A stretch of DNA of 64,000 nt from Coriolopsis trogii (Eukaryota; Basidiomycota; Agaricomycetes; Polyporales; Polyporaceae), in assembly GCA_020543525.1 (NCBI GenBank), contig JAHYIO010000039.1:248001-312000 (forward strand), read 5' to 3'. A model generated the notes under the pieces. The model was given only the letters and a program-made list of their open reading frames with translations, was not told the DNA's origin and searched no databases. Below are positions 46,751 through 56,382 of this stretch, in pieces. Position numbers and translations under genes: made by a program. Position 1 is the first letter of the stretch, and each line of letters starts with the position of its first letter.

Positions 46751-49018
46751 ATGCGCTTCCCCAGACTGAGCAACCTCTTCCAGCGCCATCGCCGCGTCAA
46801 GTCCGACCCAGAAATCAGTCGTTTCGCCTCTGCGCCAATCGCCATTCCTGAAACACGCCCGGTCTCCACGACATGCATACCCGAACTCGAACTGCACATT
46901 CCGCCCTCGTCAACCTCGTTCTCTGGCGTTGGCTTGCTTCTCACATCTTGTGTGCCCACCTCACCCTGCGTCCTACACCCCTCGGATCTCGCTCCTGCAT
47001 CCCCACTGGTGCTGGACGAACCATCCGTCGCCGTCCCTCCCTTACGCTACCGAGCGTCCGACCCAGTGCAACATCATCCCCATGGCGTCCTCGCAGTCCT
47101 CAGGGATCGGGTACGGGACCTCGAGACAGCGCTGCTCGAAGAGTGCAATGCGAACGCGGCTATTCCCCATCTCGAGGCAGCCCTTGAAGACGAGCGTGCA
47201 GCACGGGAGGCAGCGGAGAGGGAGAACGTGGCACTCAGAGAGGATGTCGCGGCACTCCAAGGAGAGGTTATTCGGCTCCGGCGGGATTTGTTCTGTGCGA
47301 TCGCGGGCGGTGCGCAACCTATCTCTTGTTCGTCCTCGACGTCCATGTCTGTCGGTCCACTCGCGTCCATCCCAACCTCGACCTCCGTCTCGACCTCCGA
47401 CTCCCGTGGTCTCGTGCGCTTTGCTCCTGAGGGCGCGGTGTCCACGAATGCAAGTGCGGTCGTTGTTGCTGAGCGCGACCGTCTGCGGCACTTCGTCGAG
47501 CTCATGGTTTCTGTGGGCGCGCACAAACCAGTCATTGATGCCGCGTACCAATGTATTCTGCAGGGTCAGGACGCTGAGGCTGCTCTCGTTGGTGCCATCA
47601 AGCGCGCCATGGCACAATCCGACAACGTGTGGCGGGGTCTGCTCGAGCCTGTCACCGGGGTGCGCACGCAGGCGGACTATCTCGCTCAGCTCCGGTGTAC
47701 GCTCGACGCGAGGAGGCTGACGCTCGACTGGCGCAAGAGGGCCAAGTTCTGGAAGAGCGCTGCGAAGGAGGATGGGAGGCATGTCTATACAGTCACGCCT
47801 TCCGTCTCTGCGCTCTCGGACGTCGTCGATGTCGTTCCTGCCGAAAGGCAAGAAAAGGTGGAGGAGATGATGAACAGGCTTAAAGGAGGCACTCTGCCTC
47901 TGCAAGTTGTGCATACCGATCTCTCTTATGGCGACTTCGAGTCGATCCTTGCCCCTACCGCTTCCGAGCCTCTCTCCGTGTGGACGTCGGCCACCCAGTC
48001 CGACATCGATGCTATTGCTTGCATTGGGGCTTGCACTGTGGAGGAAATACCAATTACTCCGGAGATGTCACTACCTGCTACATCGTCGTCCATGGTCCTG
48101 CCAACGTTGAACTCGACTTCTACTGCGCGCATATCCGTGGCTCCGTCCAGAGCTCTTCCTCCTCTCCCAATTGAGTCCTTGTACGCGAGCAGCTCCATCC
48201 AGGACGTTTCGCCAAGCGGCATGCGCGCGTCCACCTCAGTATCTACCCAGGCGTCCGCCAAATCCCGGCGCAGGAATGCGAGGGTTATGGGCGTCCCTCG
48301 CGTGTCCATCCACCCCAGTCCATCCGACGCCCTCACGACGTGCTCCGCGGGACCCGCGCCCATCGTCCTCGTCGCGCTCCCTCCAGACCCCGAAGGCCAG
48401 TGCGTGGACGAAGAAGAGCCACCGGAGATAGGCACGCGCCTGCAAGCACCCGCGCTGCTGACACCCGCGCCCGACTCGCTTCCGCGCGCGCTGGTCGAGT
48501 TTGGGCAGGGGTCGGACGAGGACCTCGTGCTTGTGCTCCACAACGACTTTTCGTCGACCTCGTTCCGCGCGAGCCCGAACGCGAGCCCAAGTGCGAGCCG
48601 GAGCGCCAGCCCCGCTGGAAGGAGGCAGCGGGAGCGTGCGGCGACGACGACGAGCCCGCCCGAGAACGTGAACGTGAACGCGGGTGCGAAGAAGTCGTCG
48701 CACCTGCCGGTGCGGATGCCGGGGTTGAAGGCGATCAAGCGGCTGTCGGCGTCGATCGCGATGTCGAGGCCTGCATTGCAGGAGACGACGAACGTTGGCG
48801 GCCTGCCTGGGTCCGACATGGAGGCGGTGCTTGAATATGGTGATGTGAAGGAGGAGAGCGCGGGAGGGAGAGGCCGAGCTAAGAGTGTGGGAGCTCAGGT
48901 CATCGTTGGAGGGGAACGCGACTTGGGGACTGGGACCCCTTCGGCGCGGTCGTCGAGGATACCGATGGGGAGGCGGTTCCAGAGGTTTGGGATCGGGGGA
49001 CAGAGCGACAAGAGGTAG
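46751..49018 (+). CDS. Coiled-coil protein C, intact copy
   Basis: Single uninterrupted reading frame of 755 residues, unusual for this intron-rich region. Start MRFPRLSNLF is the first ATG. Residues ~1-110 are low-complexity with PPLRYRASDP; ~115-182 form a clear coiled coil (LRDRVRDLETALLEE... LEAALEDERAAREAAERENVALREDVAALQGEVIRLRRDL). Then a block AERDRLRHFVELMVSVGAHKPVIDAAYQ, an alpha-helical stretch with DWRKRAKFWKSAAKEDG, and a long Ser/Pro-rich tail with PPENVNVNAG and a basic end MGRRFQRFGIGG. Fragments of this gene lie next to most B copies (35.2, 45.1, 58.3, 60.4, 61.9 kb; inverted half copy 38.4 kb), so C was part of the repeated module. The 3' half is the inner end of the right inverted arm. 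Function unknown. Confidence 0.75.
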   Translation: MRFPRLSNLFQRHRRVKSDPEISRFASAPIAIPETRPVSTTCIPELELHIPPSSTSFSGVGLLLTSCVPTSPCVLHPSDLAPASPLVLDEPSVAVPPLRYRASDPVQHHPHGVLAVLRDRVRDLETALLEECNANAAIPHLEAALEDERAAREAAERENVALREDVAALQGEVIRLRRDLFCAIAGGAQPISCSSSTSMSVGPLASIPTSTSVSTSDSRGLVRFAPEGAVSTNASAVVVAERDRLRHFVELMVSVGAHKPVIDAAYQCILQGQDAEAALVGAIKRAMAQSDNVWRGLLEPVTGVRTQADYLAQLRCTLDARRLTLDWRKRAKFWKSAAKEDGRHVYTVTPSVSALSDVVDVVPAERQEKVEEMMNRLKGGTLPLQVVHTDLSYGDFESILAPTASEPLSVWTSATQSDIDAIACIGACTVEEIPITPEMSLPATSSSMVLPTLNSTSTARISVAPSRALPPLPIESLYASSSIQDVSPSGMRASTSVSTQASAKSRRRNARVMGVPRVSIHPSPSDALTTCSAGPAPIVLVALPPDPEGQCVDEEEPPEIGTRLQAPALLTPAPDSLPRALVEFGQGSDEDLVLVLHNDFSSTSFRASPNASPSASRSASPAGRRQRERAATTTSPPENVNVNAGAKKSSHLPVRMPGLKAIKRLSASIAMSRPALQETTNVGGLPGSDMEAVLEYGDVKEESAGGRGRAKSVGAQVIVGGERDLGTGTPSARSSRIPMGRRFQRFGIGGQSDKR

Positions 49019-49448
49019 CGCAGAGGATGAGGTCGCTGCTTGTCTGGTGGGCTCAGTACTACCCGATCTTGCGTAAGGGTGATGCGGCTGTAATCCAAGC
49101 GCAACAGCGCAGCGACGTTCGTCGAACACACATTATCCAGCCAACACAGTTCTGCAAGCGTTTTGAACAGGGGCAACGAGGTCGGAGAACGTGTTAAGCC
49201 CCGACTCACTGCTGAAGATGAATGACATGGATCAGGATCAGTAGCGAATAGGGCAGATGTGTCGACTCGACCGGGTTGAAGAGGCAGGTCGTCCAGAATC
49301 GTCCAGGCAGAGCTTGTGTTGGCGGGGACATGGAATGTCGCCCAGAGCTGCAGCAGTCGGAGCGAACGTGTCTTAGCATCAGGGGTCCGGGGGTCCATGG
49401 TCAGGAGCGAGAAGGTGATCAAGGTGATCAAGGCTCTGCAATGCTGGT
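49019..49448 (-). other. Block E, inverted copy
   Basis: Minus strand from 49398 reads MDPRTPDAKTRSLRLLQLW and continues with LDDLPLQPGRVDTSALFATDPDP; same as block E at 37.8-38.4 kb but without its ~237-base extra segment. The frame runs on antisense into gene C, so only the part before 49019 could be a gene of its own. Confidence 0.3.
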
Positions 49449-49963
49449 TCAGCTGGGTGGTACTGTAAATCGATACAAGACTACCCGGAGAGCGTGATGG
49501 AGAGCTACCAGCCTTTGCATTTCCACGAGTTCCTGATCCGATGTGGAGGTCAGGATGATGGTCTGCGCGATGGACAGGTTTCCACCCTCGAGATGCCCAA
49601 GCCCCGTCAGAATTTCAATTCTCCTGTTCTGTGTGAGGCTTGTCGGTATGGCTCCCACTGAGAGGTGCCATAGCCAGGCTGTCGCCAAGTGGGGAATCCG
49701 GAGCCCATGCCCCATCGTATCGCGACCATCGCCCCATGGTGGCAGGCCCTACGCCGGCGGGAGCATGGGAGCAGCCCAAGCTGCGTACTTTTCCATACCC
49801 AGCAAGTTGCTTGAAGACAGCATGGGGAGGTACACGATCGCGGGTCAGGATGAGAACATACCTTGACTCGTCCTACTTCTACATTGTATCGATCGCTTGT
49901 CCATTGACTCATCCCAGCTCTAGGACCCTTGGGAATAGCGAGTGAGTTGCTGTAGTACGACAT
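49449..49963 (-). CDS. Small hypothetical protein D
   Basis: Exons 49963-49862 (MSYYSNSLAIPKGPRAGMSQ..., donor AAG|GTATGT) and 49748-49449 (acceptor GGCGTAG) give 133 residues. Exon 2 reads GDGRDTMGHGLRIPHLATAW, then LTQNRRIEILTGLGHLEGGN, SDQELVEMQRLVALHHALRVVLY. No domain recognised. The inverted copy at 37267 has the same splice sites but a one-base frameshift, which supports this copy as the intact one. Confidence 0.5.
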
Positions 49964-49989
49964 GGGTTGGGAGAGTGGTGCAGCCTACC

Positions 49990-50317
49990 TCAGGACCTTT
50001 GGCGGGAGAGGTGTGATCAGAGCCCGAAGACCACGAACCCGCGTAGATATGATTGTATGGAGGGCGTTGCTCATCTCAACATCCAGCGCGTTATCACGTT
50101 CAGATAATCTGATGAATGGGAATTTGTCTTCGTCATTGGGCCATAAGAGGTCGTTGTTTGCCGGAGGGAGGCCACTGAGATGCTGGAGCGCTCCGCCGCG
50201 ACGAAGGCGTCTTCAGACGCTCTGCCCTCGGGCACGTCGTGAACCTGAGAGGATATAGCTATGACGCCGATGCGCGAAAGGACGACTTACCAACTCCCAG
50301 CCTGTCGAAGACGCCAT
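49990..50317 (-). pseudogene. Relic of gene F, inverted
   Basis: First exon (50317-50291, MASSTGWEL and GTAAGT donor) parallels F. The acceptor GTGCGTAG of F is here GTGCCCGAG, which removes the AG after a pyrimidine/TA context, and the following AEDAFVAAE-like piece soon loses similarity. Confidence 0.55.
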
Positions 50318-50480
50318 GGAGATGTATATACCTTGGATCCAGGTAGATGTCGCCGAGGATCTTGCACGCGAACGATTGCCAAACAAGCAAGAAATGTATA
50401 TGACACGATGCGACACAAATATATACAAGGCAAGCGACATGTCAGCAACCCCTACAGAAACGCAACGCGACTGCGCAGAA

Positions 50481-51287
50481 TCATGATGCGCGCTGTGGGA
50501 TGAAATGAGAAGTTGTCCGCAATGTAGATATAGAATAGGCTTACCCGGGCGCTCTGTTTCGACCACCACCACTGCGGTTTCAGTCGCTGACCCGACATCT
50601 GGCTCATCGCCTTGCTCATTGTCCTCTCCGCTCGTTCCCAAGACGAGAGCAGCTCGACGACGTCAAATCGTTCTTCCGCGTCGTAATTCGACCACACGTA
50701 GATGACGCCGTCCCAATCGAGGGAGCATGCCCGCACGAAGTCCAACCGAATGCCTGCCGTTCGTGCGAGTTTACTGACCACATATAGAAGTGCGAGGTAT
50801 TGTAAGTTCTCCAAGAGATCAGGATCGCTGTAGTGTTCATCGGAGAGGTCGGCGAAATCCATCTCCTCCTTGTCCCCGAAGAGACTGCGCACTTTCTTCG
50901 AGACATCGAAGTGTATATGATGACGTTGAGCGAACTTGAGCACTTGCTCATACTTGAAGGGCCAACCATAGTAGCGTAGGGGCGGGTTGGTGTCACTGCT
51001 GCCGACTTCGTCGGGATCGAGAACGTCTTTGGGGGCAAAACGTTTCATCGTCCTCTTCCGCTTCTGCACCGCACCTCCGTCATTACACTCAAGCTAGGAT
51101 ATGGCCGGAGAACAGTACGCACCCTCGTCTCAGCAGTCTCAGCAGGTGATGGGTCGACCTCTGACAGCATGCTGCTCAGCTTCGACACGGTCTTTCGTGT
51201 CTTGGGCGGTGGCGCATCCTCTTGGTTAGCGAGTCGTTTGCGTTTTGTCGCGAGGCGAGTGTTGTGAGCGGGTGGTGATGAAGACAT
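50481..51287 (-). CDS. Family B protein, copy B8
   Basis: Exons 51287-51123, 51063-50545 and 50492-50481, 231 residues. Same exon sizes as B1. Leader TKRKRLANQEDAPPPKTRK; core NPPLRYYGWPFKYEQVLKFAQRHHIHFDV, KEEMDFADLSDEHYSDPDLL, WDGVIYVWSNYDAEERFDVVELLSSW, KPQWWWSKQ; last exon Arg-Ala-Ser-stop. Lies downstream of A4 (472 bases), matching A1-B1. Confidence 0.82.
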
Positions 51288-51347
51288 GAGAGCAGCGTTG
51301 GTGGGCTGGGGTGTTATAAGAGGGCAGAGGACGATGGCTAAGGTAGA

Positions 51348-51380
51348 TGAATCGTGGTTCGGGCCAAGATGTAGTCGAAC
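51348..51380 (-). promoter_or_regulatory. Conserved B-gene upstream element (B8)
   Basis: Minus-strand element ending 61 bases before the B8 ATG; GTTCGACTAC...CCACGATTCA, a variant of the B element. A TATAAC-like stretch lies between it and the ATG (about 51313-51319). Confidence 0.5.
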
Positions 51381-51759
51381 GTTGGTTGAAGATGAACGCG
51401 TTTACAAGCCCGTTTCATTCTCCGCAGGCGCCGAAGATATGTTCACGATTGAGCGCCTATCCTACGTCCTGCCTCGTTGGTGCGCTATACCACTGCGACC
51501 CGCGGATTCACAAGACACGGATGAAGATTCATATGCATAGACCATAATCTGGAGCTCTCATAAGGTACATACATATTACCTGGAGTACAGGCGCATACTA
51601 ATTCCACGCTGCATAGTAACAAGTTGTGTGCCGTTCAATTCATCCTACAGTCGAGTCTACGGATGTTGCTGCATCACAAGAGGCTTTGTTGACTAACATT
51701 CAGTTCATCTCTCTGTAAGTATTGGAAGAATAATCAGAATGCTCACCTTCTCGCAGACA

Positions 51760-53706
51760 CTAAGCCTTGCGATGCTGCAACGTCTTCTTTCGGCTCTTCG
51801 TGTCCTTCAACAGCATCCGTGGGTGGGTTCCTGCCTGATCAGAGAGGATATGCCGGACGTCTCCGAGGCCCTCGCTGTCTTCATCGTCATGCGCGTGGAA
51901 AGCGCGAAAGTTGGTGTCCTGAGAGTCGACATGGTCATCGATCGCACTGCGGTCTTCATCCATTGGATCATGGAGCGAGGTAGGCAGGTTTCTGCCAAGT
52001 GCGTGGTACTCGGAGCCTCCGTCGCGATTGTTGATCCTGTCATCGGAGGCCATGTCAAAAATGTTCTCCTCTGCCTCATTGTGCATGCCGGCATCACGAA
52101 GGCTGTTGTCGCGGTCGAGGTAGCGACTGTTGACGATGGCCTCTCCCTTCGCGCCACCAGCCAGAGATTCATCCGAGGATAGCGGGGTGTCGTACTCTTC
52201 CTCGTCATGTCTCTCAAAGTCGATTGCCTGGATGGGTCGCTGACGCTCGATGAGGCGTTGTGGCTTGCCTGCAGGGCTTGGGAACATCTCTGCAGCAAAC
52301 GAGGAGCCGGGATCCTCAACGCGAGATGGGGGTGGCGCCGGGTTCCGCCGGGAAGCAGGTATACCAGGAACATGCTTCGGGCCCGATTGAATGGGCACCT
52401 GAACACGCACCCGGCCGAATCGAGTCCTCACTGCAAGGGGGGTCTTCAAGGCTGCCCTCTTCAGACCCTCTACGTATGCATTCGACCCACCCCATGACTC
52501 GTCAGAGCTATCATCATGATTTGACGACACTGACGGTGAGGGCTTGTCTCCGATTGCCCAGCCCTTGTCTCGCTCTTCAATCAACCCTTCAGCATGTCTT
52601 CCACTGATGGCTTGTATGACCGCTTTTTCTTCAATGACCTGAATGATGACAATCAGCATGCACGCGAGACATTCATAACCTTACCGTTACACGCGAATTA
52701 CGCGTCGGTTTCTCTGCTGGTGAGGACATCCAGGTCCGCTGATACTGGCAATCTGGATACTGCTGAGACACAGGGAGTCTCATTGCGTAGCAGAACTCTG
52801 GCGAAAGGGAGGCCTGAAATCGCTCTTCGCCACCACGATTGAAATCGAAGACGGGCGCATTGAAGTACTCGATCTCAGGAAGAGGCCTGTTCTGGTACTC
52901 CGCGATCTTGTCGTCGTACTGCTTTCGGAGGCGTTCCAACTCCGGTCCTGACAAGACCGTAGTCACATGTGGGGGTTTGTTGAGTGGCCGTTTGATCTCC
53001 TCGTCAGGCCTCATCCACTTGAACTGGGAGAAGTATACGCCTACGATGAGGAGCACGTGGATCTGCTGCCAGCCCGGGTTGTGAGCGAAGGCCGCCATCG
53101 CCTGCTTCCACGTTTGCTCGATCGCGCCCTTCATGATCTCCTTCGCAACCAGACGGGAATCCTCTGTGTCCCAGTTCTCGTCGGTATCCAGAGGCTTTAT
53201 CTCCCACAGATCGATTGGGAGTGTCTCGTAACGGCGGTATCCGTCTTGGTCTTTTTCCTCGCTCGCCTTGATGAAGGTACGGACAAAGTCGGGCAGCTGC
53301 TCGTTAAAGATCTCATCCTTCGTGACTGGGTTCCCGTTCTGATCGACTGGCATGTCCGTCGCGCCGAGGACAGCCTGGGGTGTGTGGGAGACGGTGACAT
53401 GCGGGAAGTCAGGATGCATGATGGTGTTGCTAACGCTGGATATAATATGGTTATAGACACCATACAATGCGGACTCCGACCCGCGATTTTGGAACGCGAA
53501 TCCCAGCTTCTGTGCCAGGTGAGCTTCAAAGTGCTTCTGCTCGACGATCAAATGCTAACCAACCGTACAATAGTGACGAGGTCAGTTGGCCCACATTCTG
53601 GTTAAGAGAGCAAATTAGGCGGTGAGCGTACCTTCTCCGACTTGTGCAGGGTGTCGTGAGCTGCTGTCCGCTTTTCCCCCTTCCCTTTCTTTGTCCTGGG
53701 TGCCAT
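51760..53706 (-). CDS. Family A protein, copy A4 (PD-(D/E)XK-like core)
   Basis: Exons 53706-53632, 53554-52685 and 52638-51760 give 607 residues. Leader MAPRTKKGKGEKR. Core with D114 (LPDFVRTF), E143 and K145 (DLWEIKP), then IEQTWKQAMAAF and IHVLLIVGVYFSQFKW; very close to A1 in exon 2. Exon 3 shares only blocks with A1 (RDKGWAIGD, FERHDEEEYDTPLSSDES, ILSDQAGTHPRML, KSRKKTLQHRKA), the rest is diverged. Followed by B8. Confidence 0.8.
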
Positions 53707-54196
53707 TATTATGACTGGATGAGGAGGATTGGTGGATGATGCACGGGAGTGGTGGACAAGGGTCAAGAGGCGACGGACGTGCATGGGCGCCCGTGCAGTG
53801 CCTTTTGTCCCTCATGGCGTTCGCATTTACCTAACCAAGCGCAGCAATGGTCATAATCCCGGCCTCAAAATCTATCATAATCAAGGTGCTTTATCTACGC
53901 ATGATTTCTCAATATCTCTGCTCCTGGAACGAGCTTCAAGACGGTGATTCAATATTTCAGAGACACCCGAGTATACATCGACTCAACACAGCCAAGACTT
54001 GGGCAGACGTTGAACGTTGGTTGGAGACTAACTTTTAGCACATGTGTTGTAAGTAGGTAGATAGCGTACGATGGTCAGAGCAACAACATGAGAATTACCG
54101 AGAAGCGTTCCAGTGGTATAACATCCTGCCCCCGGCCCACCGCTATAATATGTCCTGTGGGGAGAAGTAAGATGGACCTACTAAGTAAGCCTCCTC
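53707..54196. other. Intergenic, border of the right arm
   Basis: Homology with the left arm stops at about 53840; nothing coding seen. Confidence 0.5.
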
Positions 54197-54925
54197 TAAC
54201 CATCACCACTGCGGTTTCAACCGCTCGCCCGACATCTCTCTCATCGCCTTGTTTAAAGTCGTCGAGGCGCAGACCCACGACGACAACAGCCGCACAACCT
54301 TAAACCAGGCTCGCGTCGTAATTAGACCAGACGTAAATTACGCCGTCCCATTCAGGAAAGCATGCCCACCCAGTCTCTAGTCGTATGCCCGCCGTCCGTG
54401 CGAGTTTAACGACAACGTATAGAAGTGCGAGGTGTTGTAGATTCTTCAGGAGCTCAGCGTTGCCGTAATGCTTGTCGGAGAGATCGAAGAAGTCCATCTC
54501 CTCCTTGTTTCCGAAGAGACTGCGCGATTTCTCCATGACATCGAAGTGTATGTGATGGTGCTGAGCAAACTTGACTCCTTGGTCGTACTTGAACGGCCAG
54601 CCATAGTAGCGTAGAGGAGGATTCTTGCCACTGCTGCCGAGGTCATTAGGACCGAGATTGTCTTGGGGGGCAAAGCGGTTCATCAACTTCCTCTTCTGCT
54701 TCTGTTCGGGACCTCCGTGAACTCGCTGTAACCAGTCAGAAGCGGACATGAGCGACGTACCTGCAGCTCCACAGTCTCGACAGTCAACGCGTTGGTGTTT
54801 GTCAGCATGCTACGTAGCCTCGACTCCGAGTCGACTTTGGGTACATTGGGCGGCGGTGCTTCCGCGGCTTCCTTAGCTTGGTTAGTGCATTCGCCGCATC
54901 GTTTGCGTTTCGCCGCGAGGCCCCT
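54197..54925 (-). pseudogene. Family B relic, copy B9
   Basis: B1/B8-like. Exon 1 trace about 54925-54775 (AKRKRCGE... APPPNVPK) ending in a GTACGT donor but without an ATG in frame. Exon 2 (from 54703) is open: NPPLRYYGWPFKYDQGVKFAQHHHIHFDV, KEEMDFFDLSDKHYGN, WDGVIYVWSNYDA, then frameshift and stop at 54300-54302; the remaining C-terminal piece (GERLKPQW) is in another frame with a TGA after QW. Confidence 0.7.
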
Positions 54926-54948
54926 CTGCTCATCGCAACATGTAGCGG

Positions 54949-55472
54949 ATGGAGAGCGAGATGAAAGCTCGAGCCCCCGAAGACGAGCTCGATCCGGCGC
55001 AGCTCGCGAGCAGCAGCACGCAGCCCGAGCTCCGTCTCTATGGTTGGCCTTTCACGTATGAATACATGCTTGAGTACGCGCGGCGCCACCACCTCAGCTT
55101 TCCCGTCGCGAAGGGTGCACGGAAGTTGTTCGGGGGCAAGAAGGAGTTCAAGTTTGAAGACCTCACGGAGGAGCACTACAGCAACTCGTAACTCATAAAT
55201 AGCCTTTACTTCGCCGCTGCGTTCATGACACTTGGCGAGCTCGAAAAAGTAACCAGCCTACAGCTGGAAATGGGTAGACCCTACTCGCTCGATTGGGACG
55301 GCATCATTTACATGTGGTTGAACTACAACATGGACAACCGGTGGTATGTGGCCGATAAACTCCAGCTGCTCGACACAGGCTGTGGAGACCCTGGATCGGG
55401 CAATGAATGAGGCCTGAGGGCGTGCATGGCAAGGGATCGAGGCTCTAGTGGTGGTACACGTTTGATAACGAT
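54949..55472 (+). pseudogene. Family B relic, copy B10
   Basis: Head to head with B9 (about 25 bases apart). Opens MESEMKARAPEDELDPAQL, then PELRLYGWPFTYEYMLEYARRHHLSFPV and KKEFKFEDLTEEHYSNS, where an in-frame TAA (55189-55191) stops it. After the stop the same frame continues LDWDGIIYMWLNYNMDNRW, and a frameshift near 55380 leads to VETLDRAMNEA. The exon 1 leader is missing. The most divergent B copy in the window. Confidence 0.7.
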
Positions 55473-56382
55473 GTCGAATTCTCTCACTCCGTCACCTATT
55501 GATCCAGAATCTGACATTTTGGAGCTTGGCAGAGCCGATACACATCCGGGAGGTGGATGGTCCATCTGCACAACGTCGCGGCTGAATGACTCCTAGCAAC
55601 TTGTTCTGCTATCTCGGTTCGCGTCTTTGTACGATATCTCTCAATACATTCAGTGAATCCCGACGTCGAGGCCGCGCGAGACGTATTTGTGGGGGGTTCT
55701 GAGTCGCCGGAAGGCATCCTCTCGTGTCACGTACAAACGTCGAGCATCCCCAGAAGGATCCTGGGGCTGCTTTACGACACTCCCATAGATGACATTGCAC
55801 AGACAGTCCGACTCAGTCGAGGGTTCAAAAGAGCGGGCGCGACGAGCCTCACAGAACGATTCAGGCTCGCCCTAACTCACGACGTGACGGATGGTATGGT
55901 ATGCGCGTGGTACTATCCTCGCGACATTCAGTGTTGAGTAATGGTTGCGAGCATGCCAAGTCGAGGAAGGGAAGGTGAGGAAAACAGGGCTAGTTCGGAT
56001 CCACGTAGAATCAAATGGTTCTGGGGCACCGGGTATGACAACGATGAGGACCACAGGGGCATGTAGAGTACGGGCGGAAAGCCCCTGAACCTTCATGAAG
56101 AGACTGAAGCTGAGAAGCTGACATCGCGAACCGGCATGGCGAGAAGCGGACTTCATTTACGGGCATCTAAGAAGGGCGCGTATGCGGACTGTTTATCCAA
56201 TAGTCGTGAGTCGCTGAACCACCACGGCGTAAATGGGGATGCGCTTGAGGGGGGTCCGTTCCAGGATAGCTGATCGAGGAATAAGTGGAACGAACTGCGA
56301 CATCGGTCGAGCTCGGCGGCGGCGACAAAGCCTCAAGCCGCTCAATGCTGGTATAAGACGTGATACTAGACGAGACGAATGT
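55473..56382. other. Intergenic; one unexplained protein-like frame
   Basis: A plus-strand frame at 55653-55937 reads VNPDVEAARDVFVGG and SLTERFRLALTHDVTDGM, protein-like but without neighbours or domain. Nothing else supported. Confidence 0.35.

Larger units (their letters stand above)
47960..50317 (-). repeat. Right arm (inner part) of inverted duplication
   Basis: Inverted copy of 36832-39391: F relic, D, E block, C 3' half read in opposite sense. Confidence 0.85.
49990..53840 (-). repeat. Right arm (outer part) of inverted duplication: A4-B8-F
   Basis: Partner of 23570-27750, read in opposite orientation. Confidence 0.85.

Noticed and set aside
47926..48819. 297-codon minus-strand ORF opposite gene C (and the plus-strand twin at 38597-39679)
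   Set aside because: Antisense shadow of the GC-rich, Ser/Pro-rich 3' half of C; C itself has the coiled coil and intact stop, and the shadow is interrupted differently in the two copies.
48895..49018. 3' part of block E reading antisense through the end of gene C
   Set aside because: Its residues are the reverse reading of C's conserved C terminus, so conservation is explained by C.
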